Below are positions 1 to 6,685 of a stretch of 11,700 nt of DNA, in pieces (positions within the stretch are counted from its first letter, which is position 1; each line of letters starts with the position of its first letter). The position numbers and the translations under genes are program-made. This stretch comes from Nonomuraea sp. (lineage in GTDB: Bacteria; Actinomycetota; Actinomycetes; Streptosporangiales; Streptosporangiaceae): the NCBI GenBank assembly GCA_013362835.1, contig JABFVJ010000002.1, positions 1 to 11,700 on the forward strand. Reading direction: 5' to 3'. The notes beneath the pieces are model-generated. The model ran no database searches and was not told the origin of the DNA. It worked only from the letters and a program-made list of their open reading frames with translations.

Positions 1-286
1 CGCCGCGCCGCTGGGTCAGCCCGGCCAGCTCGCCGGCGTCCTGGGCCTGCCAGGCCGCACGCAGCCGCTCACCCACGTCGAGCAGCTCGGCGAGGTCGTC
101 GGGGTGCTCACGGGCGAGCCGGTTGACGGCCCACGCCGAGACCGTGGGCTTGCGCAGCTTCGCGATCTCGCGGGAGAGCCGTACGTCGCCCGCGTCCTTG
201 GCGGCGCGGGCCTCGGCCGCGCGCGCGGCGGTGAACTCCGGCGGCGGGACTGCGTAGAGGCGGCCGGCCACCTCGTCAAGATCCAC
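1..286 (-). CDS. Conserved actinobacterial protein of unknown function (5' part, runs off the left edge)
   Basis: The reading frame is open from a GTG at 286-284 to the left edge, giving 95 residues that begin VDLDEVAGRLYAVPPPEFTA. I recognise the style of this N-terminus, with a DLDEVAxxLYAxPPxEFTAAR opening and then an alternating Arg/Lys/Ala-rich stretch with KLRKPTVSAWAVNRLAR. Such proteins are annotated as hypothetical in many high-GC actinobacteria, and I know no function for them. The visible part is predicted to be helical and charged, with no signal peptide and no membrane segment. The GTG is chosen because the family start is M-DLDE. No clear ribosome-binding site precedes it, and a TATTTG motif six bases upstream would fit a leaderless transcript. 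An in-frame GTG at 304-302 is a less likely start. It diverges from the ClpC-N-domain gene, with 74 nt between the two starts. The C-terminal part lies outside the window. Confidence 0.72.
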   Translation of the reverse strand, partial: MDLDEVAGRLYAVPPPEFTAARAAEARAAKDAGDVRLSREIAKLRKPTVSAWAVNRLAREHPDDLAELLDVGERLRAAWQAQDAGELAGLTQRRG

Positions 287-348
287 ACAGGACAAATACC
301 CCACATGCGCCGGTTTCTAGCGCATAGTGGAGACAGCCCCAGTCGAAC

Positions 349-353
349 GGAGG
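349..353 (+). promoter_or_regulatory. Ribosome-binding site that fixes the GTG start of the ClpC-N gene
   Basis: GGAGG lies seven bases before the GTG at 361. It supports that start, which is also where the conserved MFERFTDRAR opening of ClpC proteins begins. A weak -10-like CATAGT lies at 323-328, but no -35 was seen at the right distance. Confidence 0.7.
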
Positions 354-360
354 CCCCCCG

Positions 361-972
361 GTGTTCGAACGCTTCACCGATCGTGCGCGCAGGGTCGTCG
401 TCCTCGCCCAGGAGGAGGCGCGGACGATGAGCCACAACTACATCGGCACGGAACACATCCTGCTGGGCCTCATCCACGAGGGCGAGGGTCTGGCCTCCCT
501 GGTGCTCGACAGCTGCGGCGTGGAGCTGGAGAACGTACGGGACTTCGTGGAGCGCGAGGTGGGCCGCGGCGCCAAACCCCCGAACGGGCACATCCCGTTC
601 ACCCCGCGCGCCAAGAAGGTGCTGGAGTTGTCGCTGCGGGAGGCGCTGCAGCTCCGCCACAACTACATCGGCACCGAGCACATCCTGCTCGGGCTGATCA
701 GGGAGGGCGAGGGCCTGGCCGCCCAGGCCCTGGTGAACGCGGGCGCCGACCTCGCCGACATCCGCCAGCGCGTGATCGACCGGGTGGGCCAGGGCTCCAA
801 GGAACGCCCGTCGGAGATCTACTTCGCCGGCGGCTCGATGCTCGGCGAACGGCTCGCGCGGATCGAGGAGAGCCTGGCGCGCATCGAGCGCCACCTCGGC
901 ATCGCCCCGCCCGCCGACGCCGAGGATGACACCGACGACGACAGGCCGGAGGACGAGGCGGGCCTAGGCTGA
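361..972 (+). CDS. Stand-alone ClpC N-terminal-domain protein (no AAA+ ATPase modules)
   Basis: This 203-residue protein opens with MFERFTDRAR and is nearly identical in style to the N-terminal domain of ClpC/ClpC1. Two Clp_N repeats occupy about residues 2-70 and 77-146, each with the signature HNYIGTEHILLGLI (25-38 and 100-113). After residue 150 the protein is unlike ClpC. It has a short amphipathic helix or coiled coil (LGERLARIEESLARIERHLG, 161-180) and then a very acidic tail. No Walker A or B motif and no IGF/IGL loop for ClpP is present, so it cannot unfold or deliver substrates. In the ClpC family this domain binds adaptors, phospho-arginine substrates and the cyclomarin-type antibiotics. 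The cyclomarin-contact residues F2 and F80 are both present, as are the two GTEH glutamates (E31, E106). By analogy with mycobacterial ClpC2 it may act as a decoy or regulator of ClpC1. The gene is complete rather than a truncated clpC, because the tail is its own. The stop overlaps that of the next gene by 9 nt. Confidence 0.9.
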   Translation: MFERFTDRARRVVVLAQEEARTMSHNYIGTEHILLGLIHEGEGLASLVLDSCGVELENVRDFVEREVGRGAKPPNGHIPFTPRAKKVLELSLREALQLRHNYIGTEHILLGLIREGEGLAAQALVNAGADLADIRQRVIDRVGQGSKERPSEIYFAGGSMLGERLARIEESLARIERHLGIAPPADAEDDTDDDRPEDEAGLG

Positions 973-1998
973 GGCCAGCACGCCGACGGGCAGCCGCGCC
1001 TCCACGACGCCCGGGTCGTCGGTGTAGGCGAGCGTCGCGCCGAGGGTGGTCAGCAGGCCGCGCATGCGCGCGTTGTCGGCCAGCAGCGTGGCTCTGACCT
1101 CGGCGTATCCGAGGTCGCGGGCCGCCCTCACCAGCATCCTGGCCAGCACCGTGCCCAGACCGCGCCCCTGCCAGCGGTCCTCGACCAGGAAGGCCATCTC
1201 GGCGATGCCGGGATCCGGCGTGAACATGAGGCTGGCCATGGCCACGACCTGCCCGTCGTGCCCGGCGACCAGCGAGAAGCCCCTGCCGCGGTCGCACAGC
1301 CGGTCGAACATGCGCGGCGGCAGCGTGGGCATCGAGGTGAAGTAGCGGAACCTGCGGGACTCGGGCGAGCAGCGGTCGTGCAGGTCGCGTACCGCCTCGC
1401 GGTAGATCGAGGTGAGCGGCCGCACGGTGACCTCGGCGCCGTCGGCGAGCTTGACCGCGCGCTCGGCGCCGGTCTGCTCGGGCGCGGGCTGGGCGAGCCG
1501 GGCGAAGGAGGCCGCGCGCGCCGCCTCGGTCAGCGTGAACGGCAGCTCCGAGCGGCGCAGCCGGACCGAACGCCGCGCGGCCACGGGCACGACGAGCAGG
1601 GTCGGGTCGGGAAGGTCGTTCACCGGTTCACCGTAGATCCACCTGGCGTCGTCCGCGCGCAGCAGCTCGGCCAGCAGTTCGGGCAGACGCCACGGCATGG
1701 CGCGCAGCCTGGAGGCCAGCAGCAGCGCCCTGGTGGGCTCGTCGGTCAGCTCGTGGGCGGTGGCGGGCACCACCTGGACGCGGCGGCCGCCGGCCGCCTC
1801 CAGGGCCTCGCGCACCGCCTCGGGGCTCGCGGGGATGTCGGCGACGAACTCGTCGACGGTGCCGTCGGCGTCCGACTGGACGCTCAGGCCGAGGATGTTG
1901 CCGCCCCTGGCGGCCAGGGCCGAGGCCAGCGAGGCCAGCCGTCCGGGTCGCTCGTCCACCGTGGTTCGGATGCGCAAGAATCCCATACGACCGAGCAT
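964..1998 (-). CDS. ACT-domain / GNAT-family N-acetyltransferase
   Basis: The protein has 344 residues in two recognisable parts. Residues about 6-75 form an ACT-like fold (LRIRTTVDERPGRLASLASA, then RGGNILGLS), the small ligand-binding module typical of amino-acid-responsive proteins. Residues about 190-340 form a GNAT acyltransferase domain with the acetyl-CoA motif QGRGLG at 277-282 and a preceding beta strand (IAEMAFLVED). The middle, residues 80-185, is a linker with no motif I recognise. The likely reaction is transfer of an acetyl group from acetyl-CoA to an amine, possibly sensed through the ACT domain, but the substrate cannot be read from the sequence. The start is uncertain: ATG at 1998 (used here) or ATG at 1986, and neither has a clear ribosome-binding site. 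The 3' end is convergent with the ClpC-N gene and overlaps it by 9 nt. It diverges from the FAD oxidase gene across about 96 nt. Confidence 0.85.
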   Translation of the reverse strand: MLGRMGFLRIRTTVDERPGRLASLASALAARGGNILGLSVQSDADGTVDEFVADIPASPEAVREALEAAGGRRVQVVPATAHELTDEPTRALLLASRLRAMPWRLPELLAELLRADDARWIYGEPVNDLPDPTLLVVPVAARRSVRLRRSELPFTLTEAARAASFARLAQPAPEQTGAERAVKLADGAEVTVRPLTSIYREAVRDLHDRCSPESRRFRYFTSMPTLPPRMFDRLCDRGRGFSLVAGHDGQVVAMASLMFTPDPGIAEMAFLVEDRWQGRGLGTVLARMLVRAARDLGYAEVRATLLADNARMRGLLTTLGATLAYTDDPGVVEARLPVGVLASA

Positions 1999-2039
1999 GC
2001 CTGGTATGTGTTACATGCCCGCTAACGACGGGTTTCATC

Positions 2040-2050
2040 ACGAATTTCGT
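2040..2050. promoter_or_regulatory. Short palindrome in a divergent promoter region (possible operator)
   Basis: ACGAATTTCGT is a perfect palindrome with 5-bp arms and a one-base centre. It lies between the divergent acetyltransferase and FAD-oxidase genes, in a locally AT-richer stretch that must hold both promoters. A palindrome this short can occur by chance, and no protein can be assigned. Confidence 0.25.
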
Positions 2051-2094
2051 CGCGAGATGCGCCACCTTCTCCCGATATAGCAGGATATGTGGCC

Positions 2095-3471
2095 ATGAGT
2101 GTGCGAGTTCCCTTGTCGTCCGGGTTCGTCAATGGCGACGTGTCCTTCTGGTACCGGTCGTCGGGCGTCCCGGAGCCCGGTCCACGGCTCGACGGCGACC
2201 TCCAGGCGGACGTGGCGATCGTCGGAGCCGGCTACACCGGACTGTGGACCGCGTACTACCTCAAGAAGGCGCGGCCGTCGCTGAAGGTCGTGCTGCTGGA
2301 GCAGGAGTTCGCCGGGTTCGGCGCGTCGGGGCGCAACGGCGGCTGGCTGACCGGCGACCTGGCCGGCTCCCACGAGCGCTACGGCGCGGACGCGCGGCGG
2401 CTGCAGCGCGAGATGTACGCCTCGATCGACGAGGTCATCGCGGTCTGCGCGGCCGAGTCGATCGACTGCGACATCGTCAAGGGCGGCGTGGTGAACGTGG
2501 CCCGCACCCCCGCCCAGGCCGCCCGGCTGCGCGCCTCGGTGTCGGCGGCCCGCGCCTGGGGCATCGAGGAGGACGACCTGCGCCTGGTCGACCCGTCGGA
2601 CCACCTGCGCGTGGCGGGCGCCCAGGCGGCCTCCTGGAGCCCCCACTGTGCCCGTATCCAGCCCGCCAAGCTGGCCCAGGGCCTGGCCAGGGCCGTACGC
2701 GACCTCGGCGTCCCCGTCCACGAGCGCACCCCGGTGACCGAGATCGCCCCGCACCGGGCGGTGACGCCGTACGGGACGGTCTCGGCGACGTACGTGATCC
2801 GCGCCACCGAGGGCTTCACCGCGCGCCTGAACGGCCTGCGCCGGCAGTGGCTCCCCATGAACAGCTCCATGATCGTCACCGAGCCCCTCCCCGCCTCCTT
2901 CTGGGACGAGGTCGGCTGGCAGGGCGCCGAACTCCTCGGCGACCTCGCGCACTACTACATGTACGCCCAGCGCACCGCCGACGACCGGATCGCCTTCGGC
3001 GGCCGCGGCCGCCCCTACCTGTACGGCTCCCGCGTCGACGCCCGCGGCCGCACCCACGAGTGGACGGTCGAGGCCCTGTGGCGACTCCTGGTGGACTTCT
3101 TCCCCGCCGCCCGCTCCTCCAAGGTGGCCCACGCCTGGTCGGGCGTCCTCGGGGTGCCGCGCGACTGGTGCTCGACGGTGCACGTGGACCAGGCGAGCGG
3201 CCTCGGCTGGGCCGGCGGGTACACCGGGCACGGCGTGACCACCACCAACCTGGCCGGCCGTACGCTGCGTGATCTCATACTCGGGGAGGAGACGGAGCTG
3301 ACGTCGTTGCCGTGGGTGGGACGCCGGGTGCGGTCCTGGGAGCCGGAGCCGCTGCGCTGGATGGGCGTGCACGCGATGTACCGCCTGTACCGGGTGGCCG
3401 ACCACCGGGAGCGTTCCATGCCCAGGACCTCGGCCCTGGCCCGCTTCGCCGACCTCATCACGGGCCACTGA
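2095..3471 (+). CDS. DAO-family FAD-dependent oxidoreductase (PuuB-like amine/amino-acid oxidase)
   Basis: This is a soluble 458-residue flavoprotein of the D-amino-acid oxidase (DAO) family. The dinucleotide-binding fold starts at about residue 39 with VAIVGAGYTGL (G44, G46, G49), and E69 at the end of the second strand is placed to bind the adenosine ribose. The GASGRNGGW motif (76-84) is typical of the branch that includes gamma-glutamylputrescine oxidase PuuB and glycine/sarcosine-type oxidases. The C-terminal FAD loop GWAGGYTGHGV (371-381) is intact. The expected reaction is oxidation of a C-N bond in an amine or amino acid, giving an imine and, with oxygen, H2O2. The exact substrate is unknown. 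ATG 2095 is preferred over an in-frame GTG at 2089 because AGGA at 2082-2085 is better spaced from it. The stop is 17 nt before the amidohydrolase start, which implies co-transcription. Confidence 0.87.
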   Translation: MSVRVPLSSGFVNGDVSFWYRSSGVPEPGPRLDGDLQADVAIVGAGYTGLWTAYYLKKARPSLKVVLLEQEFAGFGASGRNGGWLTGDLAGSHERYGADARRLQREMYASIDEVIAVCAAESIDCDIVKGGVVNVARTPAQAARLRASVSAARAWGIEEDDLRLVDPSDHLRVAGAQAASWSPHCARIQPAKLAQGLARAVRDLGVPVHERTPVTEIAPHRAVTPYGTVSATYVIRATEGFTARLNGLRRQWLPMNSSMIVTEPLPASFWDEVGWQGAELLGDLAHYYMYAQRTADDRIAFGGRGRPYLYGSRVDARGRTHEWTVEALWRLLVDFFPAARSSKVAHAWSGVLGVPRDWCSTVHVDQASGLGWAGGYTGHGVTTTNLAGRTLRDLILGEETELTSLPWVGRRVRSWEPEPLRWMGVHAMYRLYRVADHRERSMPRTSALARFADLITGH

Positions 3472-3488
3472 CGAAAGGGAGAATCCCC

Positions 3489-5096
3489 ATGAACATCCTC
3501 TTCCGAGGAGGAGGCGCCTTCATCGGCGGCGCCGTGCGGGCCGAGGCCGTGCTGGTGCGCGACGGGGTGATCGCCGCCGTCGGCCCTGAGGGCGAGCTGT
3601 CCCGCCTGGCGCCCGGCCACGACACCGTGGACCTGGACGGCGGCCTGCTGACGCCCGGGTTCACCGACGCGCACCTGCATCCGGTACAGGCCGGACTCGA
3701 ACGGTCGAAGTGCGACCTGTCCGAGATCTACGGCCTGGACGCGTACTTGGCCAAGATTTCCGACTACGCCACGAAAAATCCGGATAAGGCGTGGATTGAT
3801 GGCGGCGGCTGGGACATGGCGGCCTTCCCCGGCGGCCTCCCCCACCGCTCCCAGATCGACTTCCTCGACCGGCCCGTCTACCTGATCCAGCGCGACCACC
3901 ACGCCGCCTGGGTCAACTCCCGCGCCCTCGACCTCGCCGGCGTCACCAGGGACACCCCCGACCCCGCCGACGGCCGGATCGAGCGCGACCCCGACGGCAC
4001 GCCGACCGGCGTCCTGCACGAGGGCGCGATGGACCTCGTCGGCCTGCTCACCCCCCGCCCCTCCGCCCAGGACCTGGACGACGCCCTGGCCGACGCCGAG
4101 CGGCACCTGTTCTCCCTGGGCATCACCGGCTGGCAGGACGCCATCGTCGGCTCGTACGCGGGCTCCGACGACCAGCTCCCCACCTACGTCGCGGCCGCCC
4201 GCGCGGGCCGGCTGCGCGCCCGCGTCGTCGGCGCCCTGTGGTGGGACAGGACGCGCGGCGCCGACCAGATCGAGGACCTGGTCCGGCGGCGCGCCTCGGC
4301 CGAGGGGCTCGACCGGTTCGCCGCCACGTCCGTCAAGATCATGCAGGACGGCATCACGGAGAACTTCACCGCCGCCACGCTGGAGCCGTACTGCCGGTGC
4401 GGCGGCACGGGCCTGTCGTACGTCGACCCGGGCAAGCTCAAGGAGTACGTGGCCGAGCTGGACCGGCTCGGCTTCCAGGTGCACTTCCACGCCATCGGCG
4501 AACGGGCCGTACGCGAGGCCCTGGACAGCTTCGAGGGCACCGACCCGGCCAACCGCCACCACATCGCCCACCTGCAGATCATCGAGCCGTCCGACGTGCC
4601 GCGCTTCGCCGCGCTCGGCGTCACGGCCAACCTGCAGCCCCTGTGGGCCACCCACCACGCCCAGATGGACGAGCTGACGCTGCCGTTCCTGGGCGAGCCG
4701 CGCTCGTCGTGGCAGTACCCGTTCAAGGACCTGCTGGCGCACGGCACCCGGTTCTGCGCGGGCAGCGACTGGCCGGTCTCCGACGCCGACCCCATGCAGG
4801 GCATGCACGTGGCCGTCAACCGCACAGAACCGGGCGGATCGGTGCACGCGGGCTACCCGACCGCGCAGACGCCGTTCCTGCCCGGCCAGCGGCTCGACCT
4901 GGCCACGGCGATGACCGCGTACACCGAGGGCTCGGCCTGGATCAACCGCTCACCGGCGGGCACGATCGCGCCGGGCCGCCCCGCCGACCTGGTGGTGCTG
5001 GACCGCGACCCGTTCGCGCTGCCCGCCTCGGAGATCTGGCGCACGCGGGTGCGGATGACCTTCGTGGACGGCGTCGCGGTCTTCGAACGCCGCTGA
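3489..5096 (+). CDS. YtcJ/NfdA-like metal-dependent amidohydrolase
   Basis: This 535-residue protein belongs to the Amidohydrolase_3 family (YtcJ; N-substituted formamide deformylase NfdA is a characterised relative). The metal-site residues are visible in order: D60-A-H62-L-H64 after the first strand, K283 (SVKIMQDG), H332/H334 (VHFHAIGE), H361 (HHIAH) and D427 (GSDWP). The small composite beta domain is made of the N-terminus (to about residue 58) and the C-terminal APGRPADLVVLDRDPF segment. It is predicted to be cytoplasmic, with no signal peptide. The reaction is probably hydrolysis of an amide or related C-N bond, with unknown substrate. ATG 3489 has AGGGAG seven bases upstream (3476-3481). 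Coupled to the upstream amine-oxidase-like gene, it may release an amine that the oxidase then attacks, but that is inference. A short run of AT-ending codons occurs near residues 87-104. A strong terminator follows. Confidence 0.87.
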   Translation: MNILFRGGGAFIGGAVRAEAVLVRDGVIAAVGPEGELSRLAPGHDTVDLDGGLLTPGFTDAHLHPVQAGLERSKCDLSEIYGLDAYLAKISDYATKNPDKAWIDGGGWDMAAFPGGLPHRSQIDFLDRPVYLIQRDHHAAWVNSRALDLAGVTRDTPDPADGRIERDPDGTPTGVLHEGAMDLVGLLTPRPSAQDLDDALADAERHLFSLGITGWQDAIVGSYAGSDDQLPTYVAAARAGRLRARVVGALWWDRTRGADQIEDLVRRRASAEGLDRFAATSVKIMQDGITENFTAATLEPYCRCGGTGLSYVDPGKLKEYVAELDRLGFQVHFHAIGERAVREALDSFEGTDPANRHHIAHLQIIEPSDVPRFAALGVTANLQPLWATHHAQMDELTLPFLGEPRSSWQYPFKDLLAHGTRFCAGSDWPVSDADPMQGMHVAVNRTEPGGSVHAGYPTAQTPFLPGQRLDLATAMTAYTEGSAWINRSPAGTIAPGRPADLVVLDRDPFALPASEIWRTRVRMTFVDGVAVFERR

Positions 5097-5101
5097 CGCG
5101 C

Positions 5102-5134
5102 GAAGGGCCCCGGTGACCAGCACCGGGGCCCTTC
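5102..5134. terminator. Bidirectional hairpin terminator between convergent genes
   Basis: GAAGGGCCCCGGTG (5102-5115) and CACCGGGGCCCTTC (5121-5134) pair perfectly over 14 bp around the loop ACCAG. The hairpin starts 5 nt after the amidohydrolase stop and ends 11 nt before the rbpA stop, so it can end both transcripts. There is no long U tract on either side, as is common for terminators in high-GC actinobacteria. Confidence 0.88.
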
Positions 5135-5145
5135 CGCCGTAACGC

Positions 5146-5490
5146 CTACCAGGGGGACTTGTTGTTGCGCAGGCGCTCCAGTGCCTCCTCGAGGATCGCC
5201 TTGCCGTCCTTGTCGCTCCTGCGCTCCTTCACGTAAGCCAGGTGCGTCTTGTACGGCTCGTTCTTGGGCGGGGCAGGCGGGGCCTCCTCGTCCTGTCCGG
5301 CTGGGAGGCCGCAACGTGGGCAATCCCACATCTCGGGGACCGCCGCGTCGCTGGCGAAACTGGGGCGCGTCTCGTGCATGTTGGCGCACCAGAACGAGAC
5401 CCGCACTCTCGGAGCTGCCTCGCCGCGCTCGGCCTCCCCCATTGGGCCGGCGCCGACTCGGCTGCCACGGATCGCGTTGCCACTACCCAC
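5146..5490 (-). CDS. rbpA: RbpA-family RNA polymerase-binding protein
   Basis: This 114-residue protein has the RbpA layout: an N-terminal tail with basic IRGSRVG, a zinc-ribbon-like core with C35, H39, C57 and C60 (FWCxxxH ... WDCPRCG), and a C-terminal helical sigma-interaction region (KTHLAYVKERRS ... ILEEALERLR, about 81-108). RbpA binds the housekeeping sigma factor and RNA polymerase, stabilises the open complex and contributes to basal rifampicin tolerance. This copy is the divergent type found beside secG in actinobacteria. The sigma-binding region reads KTHLAYVKERR where, from memory, classical RbpA has THWDMLLERR, so a second rbpA elsewhere in the genome is possible. The start is GTG at 5490-5488, with GAGGAG seven bases upstream. 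The gene lies 76 nt downstream of secG, and whether it is in the same transcript is unclear. Confidence 0.84.
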   Translation of the reverse strand: MGSGNAIRGSRVGAGPMGEAERGEAAPRVRVSFWCANMHETRPSFASDAAVPEMWDCPRCGLPAGQDEEAPPAPPKNEPYKTHLAYVKERRSDKDGKAILEEALERLRNNKSPW

Positions 5491-5520
5491 GGATGAACTC
5501 CTCGCTCGATCGCCCCGCGT

Positions 5521-5549
5521 CGTGACACGGGGGGAGAATCACTGTCACG
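5521..5549. promoter_or_regulatory. Inverted repeat upstream of rbpA (operator or weak secG terminator)
   Basis: CGTGACA (5521-5527) and TGTCACG (5543-5549) are perfect 7-bp inverted arms separated by 15 bp. The element lies in the secG-rbpA gap, 31 to 59 nt upstream of the rbpA GTG. In DNA the arm-to-arm centre spacing (about 22 bp, two helical turns) suits a dimeric regulator. In RNA it would be a weak hairpin after secG with no U tract. The sequence does not decide between the two. Confidence 0.4.
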
Positions 5550-5566
5550 CGTTAATCAGTTGTGTC

Positions 5567-5797
5567 TCAGGGCCTCATGAGCAGGCCGAGAGCGATGATG
5601 CAGACGAACCAGACGGTGCCCGTGATGACGGTCAGCCGGTCGAGGTTGCGCTCCACCACCGAGGAACCACCGAAGTTCGACGAGAAACCGCCGCCGAACA
5701 TGTCAGACAGGCCGCCACCCTTGCCCTTGTGGAGCAGGACGAGCAGGATCATGAGACCGCTCGCCAGGATGAGGGCGATGGAGATTCCAATTACCAC
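5567..5797 (-). CDS. secG: Preprotein translocase subunit SecG
   Basis: This 76-residue inner-membrane protein has the SecG layout. Transmembrane helix 1 covers about residues 2-22 (VIGISIALILASGLMILLVLL). It is followed by the conserved cytosolic loop HKGKGGGLSDMFGGG, a Gly/Ser-rich segment and SSVVERNLDRLT, and helix 2 covers about 55-74. SecG associates with SecYE and aids SecA-driven export. The length is normal for actinobacteria. The start is GTG 5797-5795, with AAGGA about 11 nt upstream, slightly long spacing. The gene follows tpiA after 95 nt, the usual actinobacterial position at the end of the gap-pgk-tpiA cluster. The longer gap suggests it may also have its own promoter or a processing site. 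Confidence 0.93.
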   Translation of the reverse strand: MVIGISIALILASGLMILLVLLHKGKGGGLSDMFGGGFSSNFGGSSVVERNLDRLTVITGTVWFVCIIALGLLMRP

Positions 5798-5851
5798 GGT
5801 ATGCCTGTTCCTTCAGTGCTCTGTTACGCGTGACGATTCAAACTTGCTTCT

Positions 5852-5885
5852 TGAGGGTACGGCCTGATGTCAAGTCGCACCCTCA
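5852..5885 (-). promoter_or_regulatory. Hairpin and -35-like box in the tpiA-secG gap
   Basis: On the transcribed strand, TGAGGGT and ACCCTCA (5885-5879 and 5858-5852) can pair over 7 bp around a 20-nt loop. The loop contains a perfect TTGACA (5873-5868), the consensus -35 for the housekeeping sigma factor. No convincing -10 was found 16-18 nt further on, so a secG promoter is only possible. The hairpin could instead act as a partial terminator or RNA processing site between the glycolytic genes and secG. Confidence 0.35.
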
Positions 5886-5892
5886 GAACGAC

Positions 5893-6678
5893 TCAGTTAG
5901 CAGGCAATTCGGAGAACCGGCAGATCTTGGCGAACTCCCCTGCGTCGATGCTGGCACCGCCCACGAGCGCGCCGTCGACATCGGGTTGAGCCATGATCCC
6001 CGCGATGTTGCCTGATTTGACCGAGCCACCGTAAAGGATACGGACCGCGGAGGCCACTTCGGAGTCGTAGAGCTCAGCGAGTCTCACCCGCAACGCTCCG
6101 CAGACCTCCTGGGCGTCCTCCGGGGTGGCCACCTCGCCCGTGCCGATCGCCCACACGGGCTCGTAGGCCACCACTATCGATTTTGCCTGCTCGGCGCTGA
6201 TTTTGCGCAGGGCGCCGTCGAGTTGGCCGAGACAGTGCGCGATGTGGCCGTCCTCTTGGCGGATGAGCAGCCCCTCGCCCACGCACAGGATGGGCGTGAT
6301 CGAGTGCCGGTAGGCGGCCTGTACCTTGGCGTTGACGAGGTCGTCGTCCTCGCCGTGGTACTGGCGGCGCTCGGAGTGGCCGATGACCACGTACGTGCAG
6401 CCGAGCTTGGCCAGCATGACGCCGGAGATCTCGCCGGTGTAGGCGCCGCCGTCGTACTGGGACAGGTCCTGGGCGCCGTAGACGATCCGCAGCTTGTCGC
6501 CGTCGACCAGCGTCTGCACACTGCGCAGATCGGTGAACGGCGGCAGCACGGCCACCTCGGCCTTGTCGAAGTCCTTGTCGCTCAGCGCGAAGGCCAGTTT
6601 CTGGACCAGCGCGATGGCCTCAAGGTGGTTGAGGTTCATCTTCCAGTTGCCGGCGATGAGCGGCTTACGCGTGGCCAT
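5893..6678 (-). CDS. tpiA: Triosephosphate isomerase
   Basis: This 261-residue cytosolic TIM-barrel enzyme interconverts dihydroxyacetone phosphate and glyceraldehyde 3-phosphate. The catalytic residues are all visible: N11 and K13 in IAGNWKMN, electrophile H101 in VVIGHSERR, and catalytic base E173 in [12 protein letters not shown], whose last residues form the mobile loop 6. The phosphate-binding YGGSVK and VGGASI motifs follow near the C-terminus. ATG 6678 ([10 protein letters not shown]) is chosen over upstream in-frame starts because it matches the family start. It lies 7 nt after the pgk stop, and GGAGG near the end of pgk may serve as its ribosome-binding site, so translation is probably coupled to pgk. 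It is the third gene of the gap-pgk-tpiA operon. Confidence 0.96.
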   Translation of the reverse strand: MATRKPLIAGNWKMNLNHLEAIALVQKLAFALSDKDFDKAEVAVLPPFTDLRSVQTLVDGDKLRIVYGAQDLSQYDGGAYTGEISGVMLAKLGCTYVVIGHSERRQYHGEDDDLVNAKVQAAYRHSITPILCVGEGLLIRQEDGHIAHCLGQLDGALRKISAEQAKSIVVAYEPVWAIGTGEVATPEDAQEVCGALRVRLAELYDSEVASAVRILYGGSVKSGNIAGIMAQPDVDGALVGGASIDAGEFAKICRFSELPAN

Positions 6679-6685
6679 GGGTCGC

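Noticed and set aside
16..894. Long minus-strand open frame across the ClpC-N gene
   Set aside because: It is antisense to a clear ClpC domain and shares no frame with the real left-edge gene. Its residue composition is typical of a GC-rich shadow frame.
2038..3468. 476-codon minus-strand frame over the FAD oxidase
   Set aside because: It is an antisense shadow of a gene with complete FAD motifs. It has no start-site support and no recognisable family.
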